A stretch of 64,000 nucleotides of DNA from Desulfobacillus sp041396245 (GTDB lineage Bacteria; Pseudomonadota; Gammaproteobacteria; Burkholderiales; Rhodocyclaceae): the NCBI GenBank assembly GCA_041396245.1, contig JAWKYW010000003.1, positions 186,001 through 250,000 on the forward strand, given 5' to 3'. The notes beneath the pieces are model-generated. The model ran no database searches. It was not told the DNA's origin and worked only from the letters and a program-made list of their open reading frames with translations. The position numbers and the translations under genes were made by a program. Shown here one piece after another: positions 19,467-32,388 of the stretch; the first letter of the stretch is position 1; each line of letters starts with the position of its first letter.

Positions 19467-19472
19467 GCGAAC

Positions 19473-22318
<2,846 letters not shown>

Positions 22319-22319
<1 letters not shown>

Positions 22320-22837
22320 TGAGCGACACCTTCCTCGTCCTCACCGTCATCGGCGACGACCGACCCGGCCTGGTCGGCGAGCTTTCCGCCACCATTTCGT
22401 CCCACCAGGGCAACTGGCTGGAGTCCTCAATGTCGCATCTTGCCGGCAAGTTCGCCGGCATCGTCCGGGTGGGCGTACCCGAAGCGCAGGCCGCCGCGCT
22501 GCAGGCGGCGCTGGGCCGGCTCACCGCGCTCAAGGTGGTCGCCGAAACCTCGCAGCAAAAGTCAGCCGCCACGGGACGGCGGCTGAAACTCGCGCTGGTC
22601 GGCCACGACCGCATCGGCATCGTGCGCGAGGTCGCGCAGGTACTGGCCCGCTTCGCCGTGAACGTCGAGAACCTGGAGACGCGCACCGCCAGCGCGCCGA
22701 TGTCCGCCGAAACACTGTTCCACGCCCAGGCCGAACTCTTCGCCGAGAGCGGCCTCGATGCGCGGGCGCTCAAGGCGGAGCTGGAGCGGCTTTCCGACGA
22801 CCTGATGGTCGACATCACGCTGGACGAAACGATCTGA
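22319..22837 (+). CDS. GcvR-like tandem ACT-domain regulator
   Basis: 172 residues with two ACT domains: VLTVIGDDRPGLVGELSATISSHQGNWLESSMSHLAGKFAGIV (about 5-50) and LALVGHDRIGIVREVAQVLARFAVNVENLETR (about 90-125). E. coli GcvR has this design and antagonises GcvA on the gcv operon. Here it is translationally coupled to gcvP by a TGATG overlap, so it is probably a sensor of glycine or C1 status. No gcvA is in the window. Confidence 0.85.
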
Positions 22838-22850
22838 CAACAGACATGAA

Positions 22851-22917
22851 CCACGTTGGGCACGGCGACACGGCGCAAATGCAGAATTGTTTCGCCGTGT
22901 CGCCGTGCCCGCCGTGG
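22851..22917. repeat. long perfect palindrome after the gcv operon
   Basis: Arms 22858-22875 and 22893-22910 are perfect 18-base inverted repeats built on GGGCACGGCGACACGG, with a 17-base AT-richer loop. Outer arms CCACG / CGTGG extend the stem. A T-run is lacking, so it is likelier an interspersed repeat or mRNA 3' stabiliser than an intrinsic terminator. Confidence 0.85.
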
Positions 22918-22946
22918 TGAAACGCTTCTTTCCTTTAGGAGGCCAT

Positions 22947-23474
22947 ATGGCTCTGTATGCACTGGGCGAGCGCCGGCCCGAACTGCGCGGAACGGCCTGG
23001 GTGGCCGAGACGGCGGCGGTGATCGGCGCCGTCCTCATCGAGGACGGCGCCAGTGTCTGGTTCAATGCCGTCATTCGCGGCGACAACGAACTCATCACCC
23101 TCGGCCGCGCCAGCAACGTCCAGGACGGCGCCGTGCTGCACACCGACCCGGGCTACCCCATCACCCTGGCAGCCGAGGTGCTGGTCGGCCACCAGGCCAT
23201 GCTGCATGGCTGCACGGTCGGCGAAGGTTCGCTCATCGGCATCCAGGCGGTGGTGATGAACGGTGCCGTCATCGGCAAGGAGTGTCTCATCGGCGCCGGC
23301 GCCCTGATCCCGGAAGGCAAGGCCATTCCCGACCGCTCGCTGGTGCTCGGTTCGCCCGGCAAGGTCGTGCGGCAGCTCTCCGATGCCGAGGCCGCCGCCA
23401 TCCGCCTCGGCTGCGCCCAGTACGCCGAACGCGCCCGGCGCTACCGGCGGGAGTTGCAGCGCATCCCGGAGTAG
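22947..23474 (+). CDS. gamma-carbonic anhydrase family protein (left-handed beta-helix)
   Basis: 175 residues of hexapeptide-repeat beta-helix. The three zinc-type histidines are visible (VLHTD and VGHQAMLHGC), along with SVWFNAVIRGDN and RASNVQDGAV, which define the YrdA/PaaY/CaiE group. Many members are poorly active as carbonic anhydrases. The ATG at 22947 has a strong TAGGAGG. It stands alone downstream of the gcv palindrome. Confidence 0.9.
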   Translation: MALYALGERRPELRGTAWVAETAAVIGAVLIEDGASVWFNAVIRGDNELITLGRASNVQDGAVLHTDPGYPITLAAEVLVGHQAMLHGCTVGEGSLIGIQAVVMNGAVIGKECLIGAGALIPEGKAIPDRSLVLGSPGKVVRQLSDAEAAAIRLGCAQYAERARRYRRELQRIPE

Positions 23475-23489
23475 GCCAGACTGGCGTCC

Positions 23490-24185
23490 ATGACGCCGGC
23501 AAACCGAAACGCATATCTGCTCCTGGCCGGTCTGCTGGCCGCGCCTGCGGCGGCGCAGACCGGCGCTTCGCCTGCAAACGACACCCGCCAGCCTTCCCGC
23601 CTCATCGCCTACCTCTACGGCAGGGAGCAGATCGCCGCCCTCTACGTCGCCGGACGGGAATGGGACAGCAGGCTCGGCCTGCAGCAGGGCTGCAAGGGGG
23701 CCTACAACATCCAGCCCCTCAACCTCTTCCTGCTCGAGCCCGTCGACTATCCGGAAGGCAAGGCCCATCCGGTCGCGGGAAGCTGGCAGCACCGCTACGT
23801 CTTCGAGCGCTGCGGCAAGCGCATGACCTACAACGCCGCCTTCGCTGCCCGGCCGGACGGCAGTCCGGAAGTTCGCCCGATCGTGCCCGGCGACACCAAT
23901 GCATCGGCAGCGCTGCTCGCCAAGGCGCTGGAAGAAACCCTGCCCACCGCCCTGTCGCGCCTGGCCCGGCCGTCCAGGGGCTGCCGCAAGGCCGAACTCA
24001 TCGATACCCGCCTCGTACGGCCTCCGCAGGCGGACCGGCTCGGGAGCCGGTGGACTGAATCCTGGACCTTCCGCGGCTGCGGCCGCGACATCGAACTGCC
24101 GCTCGCCTTCGAGCCGGACGGCCGGGGCGGGGTGCACCACCGCATCGGGACCTCCGCCGAACGACAGCAACCCGTCCATAGGTAA
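23490..24185 (+). CDS. secreted protein of unknown function
   Basis: 231 residues, no recognised family. Residues 1-22 look like a Sec signal peptide (LLLAGLLAAPAAAQ, cleavage after AAA). The mature part has spaced cysteines (QGCKGAYN, FERCGKRMTYNAAF, RGCRKAEL, FRGCGRDIELPLAFEPDG), suggesting two disulfides and a periplasmic beta-rich fold. FERCGK and FRGCGR both precede a hydrophobic strand, hinting at an internal repeat. It starts 15 bases after the gamma-carbonic anhydrase gene. Confidence 0.7.
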   Translation: MTPANRNAYLLLAGLLAAPAAAQTGASPANDTRQPSRLIAYLYGREQIAALYVAGREWDSRLGLQQGCKGAYNIQPLNLFLLEPVDYPEGKAHPVAGSWQHRYVFERCGKRMTYNAAFAARPDGSPEVRPIVPGDTNASAALLAKALEETLPTALSRLARPSRGCRKAELIDTRLVRPPQADRLGSRWTESWTFRGCGRDIELPLAFEPDGRGGVHHRIGTSAERQQPVHR

Positions 24186-24324
24186 CCTTGATGGCCATCC
24201 ATTAGAGATTTTTTCTTAGAAATCTTACTCAAGCAGCGCATGATGTTGCCGTTGATCCGGTACAGGGAGGGTCATCCACAGCCCGAAAAGTCCAAGAACA
24301 GGGCTGGCTGCAAGGAGTTCGGCG

Positions 24325-24549
24325 ATGGAAGATTGGACTTCGTTTCTGTTCACCGGGAGCACCGCGCTGCCGACCTTCATGGTCCTGGTGAACGAGGAAG
24401 CGCTCGGACTGGCGCTGTTGATTTTTGCCGCCCTGCTGATTGGCGCCTTCGCCTGCGCCACGAAGGACGAGGACTGCCCTGCCCGCAAGGCCCTGGAACA
24501 GGATCTGGAAAGGCGTGCGCGGGAAAGGAAAAAAGGCGGACCGGAATGA
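24325..24549 (+). CDS. small single-pass membrane protein, unknown
   Basis: 74 residues. One hydrophobic segment (about 26-44, EALGLALLIFAALLIGAFAC) and a charged C-terminal tail rich in Lys, Arg and Glu. AAGGAG lies seven bases before the ATG, which supports translation. No family recognised. Confidence 0.6.
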   Translation: MEDWTSFLFTGSTALPTFMVLVNEEALGLALLIFAALLIGAFACATKDEDCPARKALEQDLERRARERKKGGPE

Positions 24550-24567
24550 GACGGCAGGGCCGGCCGC

Positions 24568-24846
24568 TCAGGGTTGCTTCTGCGGCACCTGGACGAAGAC
24601 CTCGCCGGGCTTGATGTAGCCCAGTTCGTAGCGGGCGCGCTCCTCGACCGCCTCGTAGCCGCTCTTCAGGTCGCGCACCTCGGCATCTAGGGCGGCGTTG
24701 CGGGTTTCCAGCTGCAGGTTCGCCTCGCGCTGCGAGGCAAGCTGGCGGTCAACATCCCACACCCTGAGCCAGCCGCCCTTGCCCAGCCACAGGGGATACT
24801 GCAGCAGGACGATCAGGGCGATCAGCACCAGCGTGGGCCAGCGCAT
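24568..24846 (-). CDS. ftsB: cell division protein FtsB
   Basis: Bitopic divisome protein that pairs with FtsL and FtsQ. 92 residues: a membrane helix at 4-20 (PTLVLIALIVLLQYPLWLG), then a coiled coil (about 30-70, VDRQLASQREANLQLETRNAALDAEV), and the conserved ERARYELGYIKPGEVFVQ. It sits 11 bases downstream of eno, the usual gammaproteobacterial/betaproteobacterial pairing. Confidence 0.94.
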   Translation of the reverse strand: MRWPTLVLIALIVLLQYPLWLGKGGWLRVWDVDRQLASQREANLQLETRNAALDAEVRDLKSGYEAVEERARYELGYIKPGEVFVQVPQKQP

Positions 24847-24857
24847 CGGCGTGGCGC

Positions 24858-26144
24858 TTATTTCCGCAGGTTGTAGAAAGCGTTGCGGCCGGGGTAGCTC
24901 GCCGTGTCGCCGAGGTCTTCCTCTATGCGCAGGAGCTGGTTGTACTTGGCGATGCGGTCTGAGCGGGAGATCGAGCCGGTCTTGATCTGCAGGGCATTGA
25001 GGCCGACGGCGATATCGGCGATGGTCGAATCCTCCGTCTCGCCCGAGCGGTGCGAGATCACCGAGGTGTAGCCGGAGCGCTTGGCCAGCTCGACCGTGGC
25101 GAAGGTTTCCGTCAGTGTGCCGATCTGGTTGATCTTGACGAGGATCGAATTGGCGATGCCCTGGGCGATGCCCTCGCGCAGAATCTTGGTGTTGGTGACG
25201 AAAATGTCGTCGCCGACGATCTGGATCTTCTTGCCAAGCCGGTCGGTGAGCAGCTTCCAGCCTTCCCAGTCGCTCTCCGCCATGCCGTCCTCGATGCTGA
25301 CGATCGGGAACTTGTCGGCGAGCGTGGCGAGATAGTCGGTGAACTGGCCCGCGCTGAGCGACAGTTTCTCGCCGGCGAGTTCGTACTTGCCGTCCTTGTA
25401 GAACTCCGAGGCGGCGCAGTCGAGCGCCAGCAGCACGTCCTGTCCCGGCTCATAGCCGGCGTTGGAGACGGCCTCGAGTATCAGGTTGAGCGCCTCCTCG
25501 GTGCCGGAGACGTTGGGGGCGAAGCCGCCCTCGTCACCGACCGAGGTCGGGAAGCCGCGCTTGTCGATCAGCTTTTTCAGTGCGTGGAAGACTTCCGCGC
25601 CGCAGCGCAGCGCCTCGCGGAAGCTTTGCGCGCCGACCGGCATGATCATGCATTCCTGGATGTCCAGGCTGTTGTTGGCATGCGCGCCGCCGTTGATGAC
25701 GTTCATCATCGGCACCGGCATCTGCATCGGGCCCATGCCGCCGAAATAGCGGTAGAGCGGCAGGCCCGCCTCTTCCGCCGCCGCCTTGGCCACCGCCATC
25801 GATACGGCGAGCATGGCGTTGGCGCCGAGGCGCGACTTGTTATCGGTGCCGTCGAGCTCGATCAGGGTCTTGTCGATGAAGGCCTGCTCCTCGGCGTCGA
25901 GGCCGATGATGGCCTCCGAAATCTCGGTGTTTACGTTTTCGACCGCCTGCAGCACGCCCTTGCCGAGGTAGCGGCCGGCGTCGCCGTCGCGCAGTTCGAT
26001 GGCCTCGCGCGAACCGGTGGAGGCACCCGAAGGCACGGCGGCCCTGCCCAGGATGCCGGATTCGAGCAGGACGTCGGCCTCGACGGTGGGATTGCCGCGC
26101 GAGTCCAGAATCTCGCGGGCGACGACATCAACGATTGCGCTCAT
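24858..26144 (-). CDS. eno: enolase
   Basis: Interconverts 2-phosphoglycerate and phosphoenolpyruvate. 428 residues. Signatures: AREILDSRGNPTVEADV at the N-terminus, SGASTGSREA, the metal ligands around ALDCAASEFY and SIEDGMAESDWEGW, the catalytic loop GDDIFVTN, and SHRSGETEDSTIADIAVG. GGGAG precedes the ATG. Also a degradosome partner in many proteobacteria, alongside PNPase encoded earlier in the window. Confidence 0.98.
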   Translation of the reverse strand: MSAIVDVVAREILDSRGNPTVEADVLLESGILGRAAVPSGASTGSREAIELRDGDAGRYLGKGVLQAVENVNTEISEAIIGLDAEEQAFIDKTLIELDGTDNKSRLGANAMLAVSMAVAKAAAEEAGLPLYRYFGGMGPMQMPVPMMNVINGGAHANNSLDIQECMIMPVGAQSFREALRCGAEVFHALKKLIDKRGFPTSVGDEGGFAPNVSGTEEALNLILEAVSNAGYEPGQDVLLALDCAASEFYKDGKYELAGEKLSLSAGQFTDYLATLADKFPIVSIEDGMAESDWEGWKLLTDRLGKKIQIVGDDIFVTNTKILREGIAQGIANSILVKINQIGTLTETFATVELAKRSGYTSVISHRSGETEDSTIADIAVGLNALQIKTGSISRSDRIAKYNQLLRIEEDLGDTASYPGRNAFYNLRK

Positions 26145-26166
26145 TTTTCTTGCTCCCTATCAAAAC

Positions 26167-26226
26167 GTAGGTTGGCCTTCAGGCCAACATTCCCGGTTGC
26201 CTCGTCGGGCTGAAGCCCGACCTACA
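26167..26226. repeat. palindromic repeat between eno and the DUF1330 gene
   Basis: Left arm GTAGGTTGGCCTTCAGGCC (26167 on), right arm GTCGGGCTGAAGCCCGACC (26203 on). The arms are inverted but belong to two sequence variants (TTGGCC and TCGGGC). The right arm overlaps the DUF1330 gene and supplies its TAG stop. Confidence 0.85.
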
Positions 26227-26512
26227 GTCCTTCGACCACCAGCATGTTCATCTGCGCCGCGCCCTGGCGCTGCTCGCGCGCCGCCCGGTATTCCGGCGAA
26301 TCGTAGAAGCGTTTCGCCTGCTCGACGGACTCGAATTCGAGAATCACCAGGCGCGGCGGTGTCCAGTCGCCTTCGAGCAGGTGGGTGGCGCCGCCGCGCA
26401 CGATGTACTGGCCGCCATATTTCGCCACGGCTGCACCGGCCAGCGCCTTGTAGCCCTCGTACTGCTCCGGGTTGGTCACTGTGGCCTGTGCGATGATGTA
26501 CGCCTTGCTCAT
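26222..26512 (-). CDS. DUF1330 domain protein
   Basis: 96 residues, dimeric alpha-beta barrel fold family. The pattern MSKAYIIAQATVTNPEQYEGYKALAGAAVAKYGGQYIVRGG, RLVILEFESVEQAKRFYDSPEY fits DUF1330 well. Function unknown; relatives are often near stress or metabolic genes. The last codons GGA CTG TAG merge into the palindromic repeat. Confidence 0.88.
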   Translation of the reverse strand: MSKAYIIAQATVTNPEQYEGYKALAGAAVAKYGGQYIVRGGATHLLEGDWTPPRLVILEFESVEQAKRFYDSPEYRAAREQRQGAAQMNMLVVEGL

Positions 26513-26620
26513 ACTACCTTCCCTCCATCCCCCTTCTCAAGGAAGGGGATGACGCTGGTTCGCCGTTTCGCGGCTCCATATGTTCCTGCACCGTCCTTGG
26601 GGCGGCCCGGCGGACGGCGC

Positions 26621-27457
26621 TCACACAGCCTCCATGAAGCCGCGCTGCTTCACCAGCGCATCGATGTCGCGCAGTGTGGCGAGCAGGTCCTTCATCTTCG
26701 CCAGCGGCCAGGAGTTCGGGCCATCGGAAAGCGCCTTCTCCGGGTTCGGGTGGGTCTCCATGAACAGGCCGGCGATGCCGACGGCCGTCGCCGCGCGCGC
26801 CAGCACCGGCACGAACTCGCGCTGCCCCCCGGAGGAGGCGCCCTGTCCGCCCGGCAGCTGCACCGAATGGGTGGCGTCGTAGACCACCGGGCAGCCGGTC
26901 TCGCGCAGGATGGCGAGGCTGCGCATGTCGGAGACGAGGTTGTTGTAGCCGAAGGAGGCGCCGCGCTCGCAGACCATGATGGTGTCCGCTCCCCCATTGG
27001 CTTCCTTGGCCTTGGCGACGACGTGCTGCATGTCGTGCGGCGCGAGGAACTGGCCCTTCTTGATGTTGGCCGGCTTGCCCGAGGCGGCGACGGCCTGGAT
27101 GAAATCGGTCTGGCGGCAGAGGAAGGCCGGCGTCTGCAGCACGTCGACCGCGGCCGCCACCGCGTCGATCTCGGAGAGATCATGCACGTCGGTCAGCACC
27201 GACACGCCGAGGGTCTTCTTCACGTCGGCGAGGATATCCAGGCCCTTTTCCATGCCCAGCCCGCGGTAGGACGTGCCCGAGCTGCGGTTGGCCTTGTCAT
27301 ACGACGACTTGAAGATGAAGGGGATGCCCAGCCCGGCGCAAAGCTCCTTGAGCCGGCCGGCGACGTCGATGGCCATCTCGCGCGACTCGATGACGCAGGG
27401 TCCGGCGATGAGGAACAGCGGATGTTCGAGGCCGGCATCGAAACCGCAGAGTTTCAC
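26621..27457 (-). CDS. kdsA: 3-deoxy-8-phosphooctulonate synthase
   Basis: Condenses PEP with arabinose 5-phosphate to make KDO-8-P for lipid A/LPS. 278 residues. The motif AGPCVIES has cysteine where the E. coli enzyme has asparagine, which marks the metal-dependent class known from Aquifex. Further motifs: FKSSYDKANRSSGTSYRG, CRQTDFIQA, KKGQFLAPHDM, DATHSVQLPGG and METHPNPEKALSDGPN. It overlaps the pyrG end by four bases (ATGA). Confidence 0.97.
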   Translation of the reverse strand: MKLCGFDAGLEHPLFLIAGPCVIESREMAIDVAGRLKELCAGLGIPFIFKSSYDKANRSSGTSYRGLGMEKGLDILADVKKTLGVSVLTDVHDLSEIDAVAAAVDVLQTPAFLCRQTDFIQAVAASGKPANIKKGQFLAPHDMQHVVAKAKEANGGADTIMVCERGASFGYNNLVSDMRSLAILRETGCPVVYDATHSVQLPGGQGASSGGQREFVPVLARAATAVGIAGLFMETHPNPEKALSDGPNSWPLAKMKDLLATLRDIDALVKQRGFMEAV

Positions 27458-29136
27458 GATGCCGTCTGCCTGATCGGCGTCACCGGGGAGTCCTTGCCGC
27501 TGGCCTGGTGCGCCAGGGCGGCACGCACGAAGTCGGTGAACAGCGGGTGCCCGGCACGCGGTGTGGACGTGAATTCGGGATGGAACTGGCAGCCGATGAA
27601 CCAGGGGTGTGCATTCTCACCCTCTCTCGGCAATTCGACCATCTCGCACAGGCGTCCGTCCTCGGAACGGCCGCTGACCTTGAGGCCGGCCTGTTGCAGG
27701 CGGTTGAGGTAGACGTTGTTCACCTCGTAGCGATGGCGATGGCGTTCGACGACGGTATCCGTGCCGTAGACCTTGCGCGCCAGCGAATCGGCGGCCAGCA
27801 CGCAGGTCTGGCCGCCCAGGCGCATGGTGCCGCCGAGGTCGGCGCCGGCATCGCGCTGTTCAACCCGGCCCTCGCGGTCCAGCCACTCGGTAATGAGGGC
27901 AATGACGGGGTGCGGCGTGTCCGGATCGAATTCCGTGCTGTGCGCGCCCGCCATGCCGGCCACGTCGCGGGCGAACTCGATGACGGCGAGCTGCATGCCG
28001 AGGCAGATGCCGAGATAGGGCACCTTGTGCTCGCGGGCATGGCGGATGGCGGCGATCTTGCCCTCGACGCCGCGCTTGCCGAAGCCGCCCGGCACCAGGA
28101 TGGCATCCATGGCGGCCAGTGCGCCCGTGCCCTCCCGCTCGATGACTTCAGAATCGATGTAGTGGATGTCGATCTTGCTGCGGGTGTGGATGCCGGCGTG
28201 GATGAGGGCCTCGGACAGCGATTTGTAGGACTCGGTCAGGTCGACGTATTTCCCGACGAAGGCGATGTTCACGCTGCGCTCGGGGTGCTCCAGCGCGTCG
28301 ATCAGCCTGTTCCACACCGACAGGTCGGCGGCACGCGCCAGGATGCTGAGCTTGTGGCAGACGATCTCGTCGAGCATCTGGTCGTGCAGCATGGCCGGGA
28401 TCTTGTAGATGCTGTCGGCGTCCACCACCGAGATCACCGCCTCGGGCGCGACGTTGGTGAACAGCGCGATCTTGCGCCGCTCGTCGTCGGGCACCGGGCG
28501 ATCGGCGCGGCACAACAGCACGTCGGGCTGGATGCCGATCTCGCGCAGTTCCTTGACCGAGTGCTGGGTCGGCTTGGTCTTCAGTTCGCCGGCGGTGGGA
28601 ATCCACGGCAGCAGCGTGAGGTGGATGAAGCAGGTGTTGCTTCGGCCTTCCTCGATGCCCATCTGGCGGATGGCTTCGAGGAATGGCAGCGACTCGATGT
28701 CGCCCACCGTGCCGCCGACTTCGATGATGGCGACGTCGGCGCCCTGGGCGCCGGCCTTGATGTGCAGCTTGATCTCGTCGGTGATGTGCGGAATGACCTG
28801 CACGGTGCGGCCGAGGTAGTCGCCGCGGCGCTCCTTCTTGATCACAGACTCGTAGATCTGGCCGGTGGTGAAATTATTGCGCCGGCCCATCTTGGCCCGG
28901 GTGAAACGCTCGTAGTGGCCGAGGTCGAGGTCGGTCTCCGCGCCATCCTCGGTGACGAACACCTCGCCGTGCTGGAACGGGCTCATCGTGCCGGGGTCGA
29001 CGTTGATGTACGGGTCGAGCTTGAGGTGGGTGACGCGGATCGAGCGGGATTCGAGGATGGCGCCGAGCGAGGCGGCAGCGATGCCCTTGCCCAGGGAGGA
29101 CACGACACCACCTGTAACGAAGACGTACTTGGTCAT
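27454..29136 (-). CDS. pyrG: CTP synthase
   Basis: Makes CTP from UTP, ATP and glutamine. 560 residues. Synthetase domain: MTKYVFVTGGVVSSLGKGIAAASLG with the P-loop, DPYINVDPGTMSPFQHGEVFVTEDGAETDLDLGHYERF. The glutaminase domain has C in YLGICLGMQLA and the H/E pair in GCQFHPEFTS. The ATG at 29136 gives the family N-terminus. The pyrG-kdsA-eno-ftsB order is the common betaproteobacterial arrangement. Confidence 0.98.
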   Translation of the reverse strand: MTKYVFVTGGVVSSLGKGIAAASLGAILESRSIRVTHLKLDPYINVDPGTMSPFQHGEVFVTEDGAETDLDLGHYERFTRAKMGRRNNFTTGQIYESVIKKERRGDYLGRTVQVIPHITDEIKLHIKAGAQGADVAIIEVGGTVGDIESLPFLEAIRQMGIEEGRSNTCFIHLTLLPWIPTAGELKTKPTQHSVKELREIGIQPDVLLCRADRPVPDDERRKIALFTNVAPEAVISVVDADSIYKIPAMLHDQMLDEIVCHKLSILARAADLSVWNRLIDALEHPERSVNIAFVGKYVDLTESYKSLSEALIHAGIHTRSKIDIHYIDSEVIEREGTGALAAMDAILVPGGFGKRGVEGKIAAIRHAREHKVPYLGICLGMQLAVIEFARDVAGMAGAHSTEFDPDTPHPVIALITEWLDREGRVEQRDAGADLGGTMRLGGQTCVLAADSLARKVYGTDTVVERHRHRYEVNNVYLNRLQQAGLKVSGRSEDGRLCEMVELPREGENAHPWFIGCQFHPEFTSTPRAGHPLFTDFVRAALAHQASGKDSPVTPIRQTAS

Positions 29137-29264
29137 TTGGACGACGTCTGCAGGAAATCCAGATGATAGCCGAATCTTTCCCGCCACTCAATGGAAACAA
29201 CGCGGAAACCGTGCGGAAACGTCGTGAAATCCGGCGGAAGCGCGATATGAATCTACTTGAGAAA

Positions 29265-29807
29265 TTACTTTAGGAATTCCCGGCTGATGGCGCGGAATTC
29301 GTCGGTGCCGGCCCGCTGCAGCCATTCGAAGGCGACCATCTCGCGGCTGACGATGTGCACGCCGTGGCTGCGCATCCGCGCCAGGGCCAGTTCCTTGTCC
29401 GAGGGCTTGCGCGAGCCGACGGCATCGGCGACGACAAAGACCTCCCGGCCCCGTCCGCGCAGGTCGAGCACGGACTGCAGCACGCAGACGTGGCTCTCGG
29501 TGCCGGCCACCACCACCTGGGGCCGCTCGCTGCCCGACAGGGGATCGAGACAGCCGGCAGCGACGCAGGAGAAATGCAGTTTCTCGGCGACGGCCCCGGG
29601 GAAAGTCAGTCCCCGCAGCACGGCGGCGGTGGCGCCGATGCCCTTCGGATATTGCTCGGTGACCATCACCGGCACGTCCAGGCGCTGCGCCACCTTGACC
29701 AGCCAGACGGCGTTGTCGAGCACCGTCTGTCCGTCGTGGATATGCGGCAGCAGGCGCTCCTGGATGTCGATCACCAGGAGGACGGATTGGTCGCGGTTCA
29801 TCAGCAT
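29265..29807 (-). CDS. isochorismatase-like cysteine hydrolase
   Basis: 180 residues. Catalytic triad: D in LLVIDIQERLLP (near 14), K in TEQYPKGIG, and C in GTESHVCVLQSVLDL. This fits the YcaC/nicotinamidase-like superfamily; the substrate is not evident. GGGAGG lies seven bases before the ATG at 29807. It is followed by nothing but pyrG about 130 bases on. Confidence 0.88.
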   Translation of the reverse strand: MLMNRDQSVLLVIDIQERLLPHIHDGQTVLDNAVWLVKVAQRLDVPVMVTEQYPKGIGATAAVLRGLTFPGAVAEKLHFSCVAAGCLDPLSGSERPQVVVAGTESHVCVLQSVLDLRGRGREVFVVADAVGSRKPSDKELALARMRSHGVHIVSREMVAFEWLQRAGTDEFRAISREFLK

Positions 29808-29819
29808 GCGGCACCTCCC

Positions 29820-29915
29820 TCAACGCAAAGGACGCAAAGACGCGAAGGACGCAAAGAACTTCATCGAAAAAGGATCTCCCTTTGCGCTCTTTGCGCTCTT
29901 TGCGTCCTCTGCGTT
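29820..29915. repeat. ACGCAAAG-type composite palindrome
   Basis: Left half (29821-29857) repeats ACGCAAAG/ACGCGAAG units every 8-9 bases. The right half (29880-29914) carries the inverted units CTTTGCG. The two halves would form a long imperfect hairpin around GGATCTCC. It separates the hydrolase gene from acetoacetyl-CoA synthetase. Confidence 0.8.
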
Positions 29916-29924
29916 ATATGCAGT

Positions 29925-31906
<1,982 letters not shown>

Positions 31907-31910
<4 letters not shown>

Positions 31911-32314
31911 AGGGCAAGTTCTCTCATGCTGTCGGGCAGCGCAATGGAGCGGCCGCTGGCGGGATCGATCCAGACCACCTTGGCGTCGCCATGGGCATAC
32001 AGCCTGTCGTCGCCGGCCAGGCGCATCTCGTAGTGCGTCGGCAGGCTGCTGCGTCCCGGCTGGCCGAGATACATGCGCACCTCGACGTCGCCAGGGTAGA
32101 CGAAAGGCACGAGGAAGGTGCAGCTGGCGTTGATGATGACCGGTCCTTCATCGGCGTGCTGGCCGGTGTCGTAGCCGAGCGATTCGAACCACTCGATGCG
32201 CGCCTGTTCCATGTAGCGGAAATAGACCGTGTTATTGACGTGTCCCATGGCGTCCATGTCGCCCCAGCGGATGGGCAGGACGGTGGTGAATATCAGCTTG
32301 CGCTTGTGTTCCAT
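31907..32314 (-). CDS. acyl-CoA thioesterase, 4HBT/FadM type
   Basis: 135 residues of a single hotdog domain. The catalytic-type Asp lies in RWGDMDAMGHVNNTVYFRYMEQAR, followed by the hydrophobic cleft region PVIINASCTFLVPFVYPGDVEVRM. Likely cleaves short or medium acyl-CoA. It is the first gene of a two-gene unit with acetoacetyl-CoA synthetase and diverges from ETF-QO. Confidence 0.9.
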
Positions 32315-32343
32315 TTGCGTGAGGAGTGCCCGGATAAAACCGA

Positions 32344-32351
32344 ATTATAAT
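32344..32351. promoter_or_regulatory. back-to-back -10 boxes between thioesterase and ETF-QO genes
   Basis: ATTATAAT reads TATAAT on both strands (plus 32346-32351, minus 32344-32349). No good -35 stands at 17 bases on either strand. If the plus -10 is used, transcription starts near 32358, so ETF-QO translation must begin after that point rather than at the ATG at 32350. Confidence 0.4.
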
Positions 32352-32388
32352 GTCAGCCAGTCAAACCAAAACAAAACGGATGAACAGC

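Noticed and set aside
22851..22917. Intrinsic terminator of the gcv operon
   Set aside because: The stem is strong, but no U-tract follows; listed as a repeat instead.
26530..26560. CCCCTTC-GAAGGGG hairpin before the DUF1330 gene as a terminator
   Set aside because: There is no T-run in either direction, and it lies between same-strand genes; probably another small palindromic repeat.
29820..29915. CRISPR-like array from the repeated ACGCAAAG units
   Set aside because: Units are 8-9 bases with no spacers, and the second half is inverted.
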